DNA from: Clostridia bacterium
GTDB taxonomy: Bacteria; Bacillota; Clostridia; Christensenellales; Borkfalkiaceae
NCBI GenBank assembly: GCA_017536205.1
Contig: JAFXHX010000003.1
Location: forward strand, 186,001 to 250,000
Length of the DNA stretch: 64,000 nucleotides
Direction: 5' to 3'
Part shown: piece after piece, positions 49,809-59,525 of the stretch
Numbering within the stretch: the stretch's first letter is position 1
Layout: each line of letters starts with the position of its first letter
Made by a program: the position numbers and the translations under genes
The notes under the pieces: generated by a model
What the model saw: only the letters and a program-made list of their open reading frames with translations
Databases searched by the model: none
Told to the model about the DNA's origin: nothing

Positions 49809-49839
49809 ACCTGACAGTTTTATATTCCTGTCAGGTTTT
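49809..49839 (+). terminator. Terminator after efp
   Basis: ACCTGACAG and CTGTCAGGT around a 10-base loop, then TTTT. It lies only 9 bases before the next start codon. Confidence 0.75.
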
Positions 49840-49847
49840 CGCTTTTT

Positions 49848-50552
49848 ATGAAAACTTGTATAATCACCGGCGCGTCGCGTGGGATAGGTAAACAAACGGC
49901 GTTAAAACTCAAAAAGGAGGGGTATAACGTAGTTGGAACTTACCTTAATTCAAGTGACGGCGCTAAAGAGTTAACTGAATACGGCGTTGATATTAAAAGG
50001 TGTGACGTAAGAAGTTTAAGTGACGTTACAAGCCTTTTTGACTACGCTGAAAAAAAATACGGGAAAATCGACGTTGTTATTGCAAGCGCAGGCGTTTCGC
50101 CAAAACAAAAACCGTTTATAGACGCAACCGAACAAGAACTACTCGATACCGTTAACGTAAACCTTTTAGGAACGGCTTATACAAACAAACTAGCCGTAAC
50201 TAAAATGCTTTCTAGCGGTGGAATAATTTTAAACGTTTCATCGGTTTTCGGCGTTACGGGCGGTAGTTGCGAAGTTATATATTCGGCATCTAAAACGGGA
50301 ATTGTCGGGCTTACGCGCGCACTTCACGAAGAAATGCAATATTCTAGCGTAAAGGTGGCGTGTTTAACGCTTGGGCTTATCGACACCGATATGAACTCGC
50401 ATTTATCTAGTCAAGAAAAACTTGATTTTTGTAGTGAAATGGGGCTTGATAAAGTTCCCACGGCAAGTGACGTTGCTAGCGAGATTTTTAGTATTTTATC
50501 ATCGGGTTTAAGCGGTGGCGAAATAATTCCACTTTTTATGAAAGCCGATTAA
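49848..50552 (+). CDS. Short-chain dehydrogenase/reductase (FabG-like)
   Basis: A 234-residue Rossmann protein: TGASRGIGKQTALKLKKEG, the NAG-like ASAG motif, and the catalytic Ser...Tyr-x3-Lys in NVSSVFGVTGGSCEVIYSASK. Substrate unknown; no other fatty-acid genes are near. No SD is visible, and the preceding terminator leaves little room for one. Confidence 0.85.
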   Translation: MKTCIITGASRGIGKQTALKLKKEGYNVVGTYLNSSDGAKELTEYGVDIKRCDVRSLSDVTSLFDYAEKKYGKIDVVIASAGVSPKQKPFIDATEQELLDTVNVNLLGTAYTNKLAVTKMLSSGGIILNVSSVFGVTGGSCEVIYSASKTGIVGLTRALHEEMQYSSVKVACLTLGLIDTDMNSHLSSQEKLDFCSEMGLDKVPTASDVASEIFSILSSGLSGGEIIPLFMKAD

Positions 50553-50599
50553 AAAGGTTAACTTTCAAAAAAACCTTTACCTATAAGGAGTTATAAGTT

Positions 50600-51598
50600 T
50601 TGCTAAAAGTAAAAGAACTCGTGCTTGAAAAAGAAGAAAAATATCTTTCTCCGTTCGCAGTTAAATCGGTAAACACCAAAGGCAGGCAAAAACACGAAGA
50701 ACTTTGCCCTATGCGAACGCCATTTCAGCGCGATAGAGATAGAATTATATATTCGCTTGCATTTATTAGGCTAAAAAACAAAACCCAAGTGTTTTTTGCC
50801 CCCGAAGGCGACCATTATATGACTAGGCTAACCCACACGCTAGACGTTTCGCAAATTGCACGTTCTATTGCTCGTTCGCTTTCTTTAAACGAAGATTTGA
50901 CCGAAGCAATAGCGCTTGGCCACGACCTTGGTCACACTCCGTTTGGTCACGCTGGCGAAAGGGTGCTTGATAAACTCTCGCCAAAGGGCTTTAAACACAA
51001 CGAGCAATCGCTACGCGTGGTTGACGTTTTAGAAAAGGGTGGCGAGGGCTTAAACCTAACTTATGAAGTGCGTGACGGAATACTTAACCACAAGTTAAAG
51101 TTAAACCCGCAAACGCTTGAAGGTCAAGCCGTTTCTATATCTGATAGAATTGCCTATCTTAACCACGACGTTGACGATGCCGTTAGGGCGGGCGTTATAA
51201 ACGAAGAAGATTTGCCAAAAAGCGTATTAGAAGTTTTGGGCAAAACTTCTCGAGAAAGAATTAACACTTTAATAACTTCGGCGTATGAAGAAAGCAATTC
51301 AAAGCCTTACGTTAGGCTTGCGCCCGAAGTCGATAGGGCTATGACGGAAATGCGCTCTTTTATGTTCGATACCGTTTACCGTATGCCCGTTGCGCTCCGT
51401 GAAGAAGAACGTGCAGGAAATATGCTTTCAGGTATGTACGAATACTTCTTGTCAAACGAGCACAAACTTCCCGAGCAGTACAAGGCGCTACTTAAAGATT
51501 ACGACCTTGACACCGTTGTTTGCGACTATTTATCGGGTATGACCGATAGGTATGCAATTCGCGCGTTTTCGCAGATTTTTATTCCCGAAAGTTTTTAG
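50600..51598 (+). CDS. dgt: dGTP triphosphohydrolase-like HD protein
   Basis: A 332-residue HD-domain protein. RDRDRIIYSLAFIRLKNKTQVF, RLTHTLDVSQIARSI and GHDLGHTPFGHAGERVLD carry the metal His/Asp residues. It hydrolyses dNTPs to nucleosides and triphosphate. TTG 50600 is the start, with AAGGAG upstream. It opens the dgt-dnaG-rpoD unit. Confidence 0.9.
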   Translation: MLKVKELVLEKEEKYLSPFAVKSVNTKGRQKHEELCPMRTPFQRDRDRIIYSLAFIRLKNKTQVFFAPEGDHYMTRLTHTLDVSQIARSIARSLSLNEDLTEAIALGHDLGHTPFGHAGERVLDKLSPKGFKHNEQSLRVVDVLEKGGEGLNLTYEVRDGILNHKLKLNPQTLEGQAVSISDRIAYLNHDVDDAVRAGVINEEDLPKSVLEVLGKTSRERINTLITSAYEESNSKPYVRLAPEVDRAMTEMRSFMFDTVYRMPVALREEERAGNMLSGMYEYFLSNEHKLPEQYKALLKDYDLDTVVCDYLSGMTDRYAIRAFSQIFIPESF

Positions 51599-51606
51599 GA
51601 GATTAA

Positions 51607-53388
51607 ATGGCATTATATGGCGAAAAGTTTTTAGATGAACTTTTATCAAAAATAAATCTCGTTGATATAGTTAGCAGGTACTGTAACCTACAGCGCCGTG
51701 GCTCGTCTAATTACTGGGCGTGCTGTCCGCTACCTGGTCACACTGAAAAAACCCCGTCGTTTACCGTAAACGAACCGGGGCAGTTTTACCATTGTTTCGG
51801 TTGTGGCAAGGGTGGTGACGCTATAAGATTTATTCAAGAAGTTGAAACGGTTGATTTCGTAGACGCCGTTAAAATACTTGCCGAAATTGCCAAAATGCCA
51901 CTTCCCGTTCAAAGCGAGAAAGATGCAGAAAAGTCAAAACTACTTAAAAATAAAAAAGATAGGCTTCACGATATACTTCGTGAAACGGCTATATTTTACG
52001 CTAAAAACCTATACGATGAAAAGGCGCTACGCTGGCGTGAATATCTTGCAAAGCGTGGGCTTGACGGTAAAACCGTTAAAGTTTTCGGCATAGGTGCATC
52101 GCTCGATTACGACGGGCTACCTAGGCACTTAAAGGGGCTTGGATATACCGAAGAAGAAATGCTCGAAGCAGGCGTTTGTCAGCGCAGTGAACGCGGAAAA
52201 ATATACGATTTTGAAGCAGAGCGCTTAATAATTCCCATAATAAACTCTATGGGAAAAGTTATTGCGTTTGGCGGAAGAATATATGAAGATAAAGGTTTTG
52301 GCAAGTATAAAAACACTGCCGAAACGGTTATTTTCAACAAGAAAAACAACCTTTACGGCATAAATAACCTTAAAAAAGTTAAGCAAGAAGAAAACTTTGA
52401 TAAGGTTATTATGGTGGAAGGGTATATGGACGCTATATCGCTATATATGGCGGGCTTTAAAAACGTAGTTGCGTCAATGGGCACTTCGCTTACCCTTCAA
52501 CAAGCAAAACTGCTTAAAAGATACGCCACTACCGTGCTCGTTAGTTACGACGGTGACTCGGCAGGTCAAAACGCAACGATTAGAAGTTTAGATATTTTTG
52601 AAAACGAAGGTTTTGAAGTCAAAGTAGTTTCCCTTCCTGACGGGCTTGACCCAGACGACGTTATTAGAAAATACGGCAAAGAAGGGTATCAAACGCTACT
52701 TAATAATGCGCAACCTTTAATAGACTATAAACTTTCGCTAATTGAAAATGGAAAAGATTTACAAGACGTTAGCGAAAGGCGCAAATACGTTCAAGAGAGT
52801 TTAGAACTTATTCGCACCGTGAAAGACGAGTTTTTAAAAGAAGAACTCGTTAAAAAGGTTTCGCAAACTAGCGAAATTAGTTACGCATCGCTTAAACGCG
52901 ATTTAGAATCGGGCACCGTTACGGTAAAGCCCACTCAAAAAAAAGAAGAAATAGTAGTTAAAAGGGTTAAAAACAACGCTACGTCGCTTGCAGAGCGAGT
53001 AGTTTTGTGGGCTTACGTAAACGACAAAGACTACGCTCACGATAAAGACCTTCAACTACTTAATTTTACAGACTCCACGCGCGACACGATAGCAGAGCAT
53101 TTAGTTTACGACGAGGCAGGCACGGTTAAGCCAAGACTATATAAGATAGTTGGAGACGAGGGCCTAGCGGAACTTGATGCAATACTTTCGTGTGGCGATA
53201 TAATTCCGAGTGATGAAAGCGACCATAAAAGGTATTTCTACGACTGTTACAATGCGGTAAGAAAACATAATTTAGCCGAAGATGTTAAAAGATTGAACGA
53301 ACTTTATAAACTAGAATTAAACCAAGAAGCAAAATTAAAATACGCTGAACTCATCGCTCAAAAAATGGAAGAGATAAAAAACGTTTAA
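51607..53388 (+). CDS. dnaG: DNA primase
   Basis: A 593-residue primase. The N-terminal zinc domain is [16 protein letters not shown]...[12 protein letters not shown]; the catalytic core has the [33 protein letters not shown] and the DGDSAGQNA metal motif. A less conserved C-terminal helicase-binding region follows from about 440. Confidence 0.95.
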   Translation: MALYGEKFLDELLSKINLVDIVSRYCNLQRRGSSNYWACCPLPGHTEKTPSFTVNEPGQFYHCFGCGKGGDAIRFIQEVETVDFVDAVKILAEIAKMPLPVQSEKDAEKSKLLKNKKDRLHDILRETAIFYAKNLYDEKALRWREYLAKRGLDGKTVKVFGIGASLDYDGLPRHLKGLGYTEEEMLEAGVCQRSERGKIYDFEAERLIIPIINSMGKVIAFGGRIYEDKGFGKYKNTAETVIFNKKNNLYGINNLKKVKQEENFDKVIMVEGYMDAISLYMAGFKNVVASMGTSLTLQQAKLLKRYATTVLVSYDGDSAGQNATIRSLDIFENEGFEVKVVSLPDGLDPDDVIRKYGKEGYQTLLNNAQPLIDYKLSLIENGKDLQDVSERRKYVQESLELIRTVKDEFLKEELVKKVSQTSEISYASLKRDLESGTVTVKPTQKKEEIVVKRVKNNATSLAERVVLWAYVNDKDYAHDKDLQLLNFTDSTRDTIAEHLVYDEAGTVKPRLYKIVGDEGLAELDAILSCGDIIPSDESDHKRYFYDCYNAVRKHNLAEDVKRLNELYKLELNQEAKLKYAELIAQKMEEIKNV

Positions 53389-53399
53389 CGGAGGAAAAA

Positions 53400-54467
53400 A
53401 TGACGGTAACTCAACAACAACTTGAAGAAATAATAAAAAACGTTGTAGAACAAAGCCAAGCCAAAAAGGTTATTAAAACAGACGACCTTATCGACAAACT
53501 CGAAGCGCAAAAATTAACTCCCGAGCAAATCGAAATCGTGTACGACGCTTTAAACAAAAACGGTATCGACGTGGTTGACAGTTTTGACGAACTTGCCGCT
53601 AAAGATAACGAACTTTTAAATCAACTTGAAAAAGAAGTGTCGATGGACGACCCTGTTAAAGTTTACCTTAAAGACATAGGCAAAATTGCGCTTTTATCTA
53701 ACGAAGAAGAAACCGAACTTGCCGAAAAGATGATGCAGGGCGACGTTAGGGCTAAAAACCGCCTTACCGAAGCAAACCTTCGTTTAGTTGTTTCTATTGC
53801 AAAGCGTTACATAGGTAGGGGTATGCACCTTTTAGACCTTATTCAAGAAGGTAACCTTGGTCTTATGAAGGCAGTTGAAAAGTTCGACTATAAAAAGGGC
53901 TTTAAGTTTTCAACTTACGCTACTTGGTGGATAAGGCAGGCAATTACAAGGGCTATTGCCGACCAAGCACGCACTATAAGAATACCCGTTCATATGGTTG
54001 AAACTATAAACAAACTTATAAAAGTTTCGCGCCAACTTCTTCAAACTTACAACCGTGAGCCAACACCTGAAGAAATTGCCGAAGAAATGGGCATTAGCGT
54101 TGAAAGGGTTATTGAAATACAAACTATCGCGCAAGACCCCGTTTCGCTTGAAACGCCTATCGGTGAAGAAGAAGATAGCAACCTTGGAACTTTCCTTGAA
54201 GATGAAAACGCCGCTTCTCCAAGCGACGTGGTTGCATCGCAAATGCTTAAAAAGCAACTTATATCAACGCTTGACACCTTAACGCCAAGAGAAGAAAAAG
54301 TTCTTCGTTTAAGGTACGGCATTGACGACGGCAAGCCAAGAACGCTTGAAGAAGTAGGTAAAGAGTTTAACGTTACTCGTGAGCGTATTCGTCAAATTGA
54401 AGCGAAAGCGCTTAGAAAACTCCGCCACCCGTCACGTTCTAAAAAACTTAAAGAGTACCTTGAATAA
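53400..54467 (+). CDS. rpoD: Primary sigma factor (SigA/RpoD)
   Basis: A 355-residue sigma-70. Region 1.2 [21 protein letters not shown], region 2 [61 protein letters not shown], and region 4 with [30 protein letters not shown] are intact. The many -35/-10 boxes in this window agree with it. Confidence 0.97.
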   Translation: MTVTQQQLEEIIKNVVEQSQAKKVIKTDDLIDKLEAQKLTPEQIEIVYDALNKNGIDVVDSFDELAAKDNELLNQLEKEVSMDDPVKVYLKDIGKIALLSNEEETELAEKMMQGDVRAKNRLTEANLRLVVSIAKRYIGRGMHLLDLIQEGNLGLMKAVEKFDYKKGFKFSTYATWWIRQAITRAIADQARTIRIPVHMVETINKLIKVSRQLLQTYNREPTPEEIAEEMGISVERVIEIQTIAQDPVSLETPIGEEEDSNLGTFLEDENAASPSDVVASQMLKKQLISTLDTLTPREEKVLRLRYGIDDGKPRTLEEVGKEFNVTRERIRQIEAKALRKLRHPSRSKKLKEYLE

Positions 54468-55105
54468 TGACAGAAAGGCTTGAAATAGTTTTTTCGCATA
54501 TTAAAAAAACCGAGTCGCTTGCCGACGTTGGTTGCGACCACGGCTATATTGCAAAGGCGTGTTTAGATAGGGGAGTTACTAATAGCGTTATTATTAGCGA
54601 CGTTTCTTCTAAAAGTTTGCAAAAGGCGAAAGAACTTTTAAAAAATTACGGAGATAAGGTCGTGCCAGTCGTAACCGACGGGTTTACGGGCTTTCCGTTT
54701 ATTCCAGAAACTGCAGTTATTGCGGGTATGGGGGGCGAAGAAATAGTTCACATACTACTCGGCGCTAACACCCTTCCTAAACGCCTAGTGCTTGCCCCGC
54801 AAAAAAATAGCGATAAAGTTAGAAGAACTTTAACTAAAAAGGGTTATAAAATAGAAAAAGACTTTACCTTTTTTTCAAGCGGAAAGTACTACGACTTAAT
54901 AACTTGTAGCGTTGGAAAAGATAGTTACACTGAACTTGAATATCTTTTCGGGCGCGATAATCTAAAAGATAAAGGCAAAGCCTTTATAGATAAAATCAAC
55001 AAAGAAATTGAACTTTTAAACGGCGTTATAAACAGCGAAACGGCATCGGCAAGTTCTAAAGCCGAAGCCCTTTCAAGATTAGCCGTGTTAAAGGAGATAT
55101 TATGA
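54467..55105 (+). CDS. trmK: tRNA (adenine22-N1)-methyltransferase
   Basis: A 212-residue SAM enzyme with LADVGCDHGYIAKACLD, TDGFTGFP and IAGMGGEEIVHIL, the TrmK/YqfN signature. It follows rpoD with a one-base overlap and overlaps the nif3-like gene as ATGA, the Bacillus order. Confidence 0.92.
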   Translation: MTERLEIVFSHIKKTESLADVGCDHGYIAKACLDRGVTNSVIISDVSSKSLQKAKELLKNYGDKVVPVVTDGFTGFPFIPETAVIAGMGGEEIVHILLGANTLPKRLVLAPQKNSDKVRRTLTKKGYKIEKDFTFFSSGKYYDLITCSVGKDSYTELEYLFGRDNLKDKGKAFIDKINKEIELLNGVINSETASASSKAEALSRLAVLKEIL

Positions 55106-55872
55106 ACGTTTCAAGCGTTTTTAACATTTTAAACGAGTATGCGCCTATTAAACTTTCTAGCGAATTAGTCGCCCTTGAAAACGGTTACGATAACAGTGGA
55201 ATAATTCTTCCCGTAACCGAAGATATAAAAGGCGTAGTGTTTTCGCTTGACTTAACCGTTAAGGCGGTAGAAAGGGCAATAGAAGAAGGGGCAAACTTAA
55301 TAGTTACGCATCACCCTGCAATTTATTTGCCTATCAATAAAATTAGCGAAAACTCGGCAATATTTCTTTGCTTAAAAAACAAAATAGGCGTTATATCAAT
55401 GCATTTAAATCTAGATACTTGCGAGCGTGGTATAGACTATTATTTGGCCCAAGGTTTAAACGCAAAAACGCAAACCATTTTAACCCCGCTTTCAATTTCT
55501 AACACGGGCTACGGCAGGCTTTTTAGTTTTAACGGAACGGCAGGCGATTTAAAAAGCCTTTACGAAAAGGTTTTTAAAACTAACAAAACCGTTCTTTACG
55601 GAAACCCAAACGTTCAAATTAAAAAAGTTGCGTCGTTTTGTGGCTCGGGGCTTAACGAAAGCGAAATTGAAAAGGGAAAAGACGCCGATATTTTTATTTC
55701 GGCAGATATAAAGCATCATATTATTTTAGAACTTTTAGAAAAGGGAAAACTCGTTTTAGAAGTTACGCACTATTCTAGTGAAGTTTACGGGTTTAAGAAG
55801 TTCTATGAGTTCATAGCCACGAAATTAAACGAAATAAAAGCAGTATTTTACGAAAACGAAATAATGCTTTAA
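55102..55872 (+). CDS. Nif3-like dinuclear metal centre protein
   Basis: A 256-residue protein of the YqfO/Nif3 family. Metal ligands appear in VTHHPAIYLP, SMHLNLDTCERGIDYYLA and EVTHYSSE. It lacks the ~100-residue middle insertion of YqfO. Exact function is unsettled across the family. Confidence 0.88.
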   Translation: MNVSSVFNILNEYAPIKLSSELVALENGYDNSGIILPVTEDIKGVVFSLDLTVKAVERAIEEGANLIVTHHPAIYLPINKISENSAIFLCLKNKIGVISMHLNLDTCERGIDYYLAQGLNAKTQTILTPLSISNTGYGRLFSFNGTAGDLKSLYEKVFKTNKTVLYGNPNVQIKKVASFCGSGLNESEIEKGKDADIFISADIKHHIILELLEKGKLVLEVTHYSSEVYGFKKFYEFIATKLNEIKAVFYENEIML

Positions 55873-55888
55873 CCCTAGGAGGTATATT

Positions 55889-56620
55889 ATGCAAAAACAG
55901 GCACAACTAATCGTTAAGTATCAGGAAACTGACAAGAAACTTAAACTTATTGAAGACGAACTTAACGGTAGTGAAGACGCTAAAAAGTTTTTCACCGCAA
56001 GAAAGTTTTTACAAACGGTAAAAGAAAAACTTGCTGAACTTGACCAAAAGGCAAAGGTTTTAACCGATAACTATAACGCTTTACTTAGCGAAGCAAAATC
56101 GCTTGAATTAAGCGCTAAAAGTTACGAAGATAAAATTGCCTTATGCGAAACTGAAGAAGAACTTAACGCGCTCAAACGCAAGGTTGACGATTTAAAGGCT
56201 AAATCTTCTTCGATAGAGCAAAAGATTGATAGCGTTTCTAAAGAGATGAACGACCTTTATAAAGAGTATGCAGACCTTGGCAGAAAGAACGTTGAAATGA
56301 AAGCCGTTTATAGCGAATACGGCCCCAAAGTTCAAGAACTTAAAACTTCTAAAGATAAAGAAATGGCAGAAGTTAAGGCTGAACTTGATAAACTTTCTAA
56401 AGAGATAAACGCCGAACTTATGGCAAAATATCAGTCTAGAAGAAAAGATAAAAAGTTCCCCATAGTTTTCGGGCTTGACTTTTCTAAAAATATGAACTAC
56501 TGCCCACGATGTGCAACTCAACTTTTTGCTGGTTTCGTTAGCGAACTTAAACAGGGCGAAATTAAAGAATGTGAAAGTTGTCATATGCTAATTTACGGCT
56601 ATGACTCGAAAGAAAAATAA
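55889..56620 (+). CDS. Coiled-coil zinc-ribbon protein (CT398-like)
   Basis: A 243-residue protein: residues 1-185 are almost wholly alpha-helical coiled coil (LKLIEDELNGSEDAKKF...), then a C4 zinc ribbon with CPRCATQL and CESCHMLIY. This is the widespread CT398/YbgC-neighbour-type 'nucleic acid-binding' family; the role is not established. It closes the dnaG-rpoD unit. Confidence 0.82.
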   Translation: MQKQAQLIVKYQETDKKLKLIEDELNGSEDAKKFFTARKFLQTVKEKLAELDQKAKVLTDNYNALLSEAKSLELSAKSYEDKIALCETEEELNALKRKVDDLKAKSSSIEQKIDSVSKEMNDLYKEYADLGRKNVEMKAVYSEYGPKVQELKTSKDKEMAEVKAELDKLSKEINAELMAKYQSRRKDKKFPIVFGLDFSKNMNYCPRCATQLFAGFVSELKQGEIKECESCHMLIYGYDSKEK

Positions 56621-56638
56621 TTTAAGGGGGAGAGTTTT

Positions 56639-58369
56639 ATGAAACTCAACTATAAAAGAACAATACTCGTTGGCTTTGCGTTTTTCTTAATAAGCGTATT
56701 TTGGCAAGCGTACGACAATATCGTACCTATGATGCTCGTTAACAAGTTTGGTCTTAACCAAACGGTTTCAGGCTTAATTATGGCGCTAGACAACGTGCTT
56801 GCGTTATTTATGCTTCCGCTTTTCGGTACTTTGTCGGATAAAACAAAATCGAAATACGGTAAAAGAACGCCCTACGTCGTTATAGGTACGGTGCTTGCAA
56901 TAGTAATGTTTATAAGTTTAACGTTTGCCGACAATATGCAACTTTCAAAGGTTTACGAAGCAAACGACAACGCTACCTTTATGGAAACCATTTGGGAAGA
57001 AAACGACGAAATAGCAAACCTTGAACAAAAAAGCGAATCTTTCGGTATGTTTGCTAGTGACGACGGTGCTAAAATAACCACTCAAGACTATATGGCTAAT
57101 ATTGTGTATAACAAAGATTACGCCGAACTTTCTTCTAACGAAAAGTTGGAACTTAAAGCGTACTTTAAAGACCTTGTTAACCACTCGAAAGACACCTATA
57201 CCTACGATAGCGAAAGTAAAACTTATACTTTTATTAGTTACGACGCTGAAAAGGATAAGTTCTTTGTTGGTGACACCGAAGTTCAAAAGGGTGGAAGCGA
57301 TAACGTTTACACCAACGTTGTGGTGGCGGCTAGGTCGGCGTATGCGTGGAACCAAACCAAGCAAAACCCCACACCACTCATATTATTCTTTGCGCTTTTA
57401 CTTTTAACGCTTATATCAATGGCAACTTTCCGTTCGCCAGCCGTTGCGCTTATGCCCGACGTTACGCTTAAACCACTCCGTTCAAAAGGCAACGCAATAA
57501 TTAACCTTATGGGCGCAGCAGGCGGTATATCTGTGCTTGTTCTTGGTATGATATTCGGCACGGGTGACGTTAAAAATCAAATGATGTCGTACACGTTCTT
57601 CGTTACGACGGTATGCGTCATTATGCTCGTTGCGCTACTTATATTTATATTTACCGTTAAAGAAGTTAAATGGGCAAAAGAAATGGAAGAAGAAACTTTA
57701 AGTCTTGGACTTGAAGAAAAGGAAGAGCCGATTGTAGAAGGCGAAAAACGCAAACTTTCAAAACCCGAACTTACTTCGCTTTTACTTATTCTTGCATCAG
57801 TTGCACTTTGGTATATAGGCTATAACGCAGTAACTTCAAAATATTCGCTTTACGCAACTACGGTACTTCAAAAAGACTATAATTCAACGCTTATTATAGC
57901 GCAGGCGGCGGCTATCGTATCTTACGTTCCCGTTGGTATGGTTGCATCGAAGTTTGGTAGAAAGAAAACCATTTTAGCAGGCGTTTTAATGCTTGCAACG
58001 GCGTTCTTCTCTGCAATATTCGTAACGCCTAACTCATCTATCGTTATAATGTACCTTATATTTGCCTTAGCAGGTATAGGTTGGGCAACTATAAACGTTA
58101 ACTCGTTCCCCATGGTAGTTGAACTTGCTTCTGGTAGCGACGTTGGTAAATACACAGGTTACTACTACACGGCATCTATGTCGGCGCAAGTTATTACACC
58201 CGTGCTTTCTGGTTTAATTATGGATATGGCTGGAACTATGAAAGTTCTTTTCCCATACGCGTCAATTTTCGTTGCGCTTGCGTTTGTAACTATGTTCTTT
58301 GTAAAACACGGCGATAGCAAGCCCCTTCAAAAGAAGTCGGCTCTTGAAAACTTTGATATAGACGACTAA
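56639..58369 (+). CDS. MFS transporter with a 145-residue extracytoplasmic insertion
   Basis: A 576-residue carrier with about 12 spans and the loop 2-3 motif GTLSDKTKSKYGKRTPY. Residues 99-244, between spans 3 and 4 and therefore outside the cell, form a soluble acidic domain (QLSKVYEANDNATF...AWNQTKQNP). A typical MFS loop there has about 10 residues. The overall pattern is close to GPH/SLC45-like sugar carriers. AAGGGGGAGAG precedes ATG. Substrate unknown. Confidence 0.75.
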   Translation: MKLNYKRTILVGFAFFLISVFWQAYDNIVPMMLVNKFGLNQTVSGLIMALDNVLALFMLPLFGTLSDKTKSKYGKRTPYVVIGTVLAIVMFISLTFADNMQLSKVYEANDNATFMETIWEENDEIANLEQKSESFGMFASDDGAKITTQDYMANIVYNKDYAELSSNEKLELKAYFKDLVNHSKDTYTYDSESKTYTFISYDAEKDKFFVGDTEVQKGGSDNVYTNVVVAARSAYAWNQTKQNPTPLILFFALLLLTLISMATFRSPAVALMPDVTLKPLRSKGNAIINLMGAAGGISVLVLGMIFGTGDVKNQMMSYTFFVTTVCVIMLVALLIFIFTVKEVKWAKEMEEETLSLGLEEKEEPIVEGEKRKLSKPELTSLLLILASVALWYIGYNAVTSKYSLYATTVLQKDYNSTLIIAQAAAIVSYVPVGMVASKFGRKKTILAGVLMLATAFFSAIFVTPNSSIVIMYLIFALAGIGWATINVNSFPMVVELASGSDVGKYTGYYYTASMSAQVITPVLSGLIMDMAGTMKVLFPYASIFVALAFVTMFFVKHGDSKPLQKKSALENFDIDD

Positions 58370-58881
58370 TAAAATAGTCTGCAAATAAAGCAGGCAAAAA
58401 TCGTTGCAAAAACGTTCGCCACGAGCGATATTATTATCGCTTTCGTGGCGTTTTTGTTTTTACAAAGCGAATAGTAAATAGCCGAAACGTAAAAGGTGGT
58501 TTCAGCCGAGCCAAAAACGGCAATAGCGCATAGCGAAACGTAACTTTCGGCGCCGTAGGTAGATAGTATTTCGCTTAAAATTGCAAGGCTACCACTTCCC
58601 GAAAACGGTTTTAATAGCACAAGTGGTGCAATTTCAGTTGGTATTTTGAAAACTGAAAATATCGGCTCTAAAAGTGATAAAACAACGCTACTAAGCCCCG
58701 AAATCGTAAATAGTTCACTCATAAAAAGAACGGCGAGTATCGGTGCAAAAAGCGAATAAAGTAGTGGCAAACACTCTTTAACGCCGTTTAAAAACGTTTG
58801 GTAAACGTTAACTTTTTTAACTATTGCAATTATAAACACCAAAAGCGCAACGATAGGGAGTAAATATATAAAACCGTTCAT
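58366..58881 (-). CDS. spmB: Spore maturation protein B
   Basis: A 171-residue membrane protein with a nucleoside-recognition (Gate-like) domain: LLKPFSGSGSLAILSEIL and FGSAETTFYVSAIYY are SpmB signatures. In Bacillus it is needed for spore core dehydration. The start overlaps spmA by four bases. Confidence 0.9.
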   Translation of the reverse strand: MNGFIYLLPIVALLVFIIAIVKKVNVYQTFLNGVKECLPLLYSLFAPILAVLFMSELFTISGLSSVVLSLLEPIFSVFKIPTEIAPLVLLKPFSGSGSLAILSEILSTYGAESYVSLCAIAVFGSAETTFYVSAIYYSLCKNKNATKAIIISLVANVFATIFACFICRLFY

Positions 58882-59414
58882 TTAAAAACCTTGCAAAAAA
58901 TTATGCCAACTGCGGTTGAAACCGTTGTAGAAAGTAGCGAAACAATAATTACCGCGCCAACGTTAGTTCCGCCGTTTAACGTGTATAACTGAATAACCGA
59001 AAGGGGAAACAGTTGAATAGACGTTGAAGATATAACGGTTAATAAAGTTTTTGCGCTTTCGTTGCCCGTATCGTCTAGCATTTTCATTGCCTTAATTCCA
59101 AGTGGCGTTGCCACGCCCGAAAGCCCAAGCGCGTTGGCTATTAGGTTAGTTGATATAACTTCGCTTGTTTTAGCGTTTACTTTAAAGGCTTTTTTAACGG
59201 GTTTTTCAAGAAGTTTTGCAAGTTTTTCGTTAATTTTCGTTTCTTTTAAAAGTTCGTTTAGCCCCATAAAAATTGCGTATGCCGAAATTAGCGCAAGCAT
59301 AAGGTTAACTGTTTTTTCACAGGAACTTGAAATTGCGTTTAAAAAGGTTTCGGGTGAGTTTATAAGCGAAAATATTAGCGATGCCACTATAATTAAACAA
59401 AAAACGCCGTTCAT
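58878..59414 (-). CDS. spmA: Spore maturation protein A
   Basis: A 178-residue membrane protein with ANALGLSGVATPLGIKAMKML, the SpmA/nucleoside-recognition motif. It pairs with SpmB and indicates sporulation ancestry. No clear SD precedes ATG 59414; an alternative start slightly inside is possible. Confidence 0.9.
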   Translation of the reverse strand: MNGVFCLIIVASLIFSLINSPETFLNAISSSCEKTVNLMLALISAYAIFMGLNELLKETKINEKLAKLLEKPVKKAFKVNAKTSEVISTNLIANALGLSGVATPLGIKAMKMLDDTGNESAKTLLTVISSTSIQLFPLSVIQLYTLNGGTNVGAVIIVSLLSTTVSTAVGIIFCKVFK

Positions 59415-59459
59415 ACTTTTACGATATTAAAAGTTTGGCGTTATTATTCTAAAATTGAG

Positions 59460-59488
59460 TTTACAAAAGTTTAAGGTTGTTGTATAAT
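59460..59488 (+). promoter_or_regulatory. metG promoter
   Basis: TTTACA and TATAAT with 17-base spacing. The leader of about 30 bases is too short for a T-box or SAM riboswitch. Confidence 0.7.
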
Positions 59489-59525
59489 AATTAAAGTTAA
59501 ACTAACTTTAAGCATAGGAGAAATT

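Noticed and set aside
59489..59525. T-box or SAM riboswitch for metG
   Set aside because: The leader after the promoter is only about 30 bases and contains no T-box motif or terminator.
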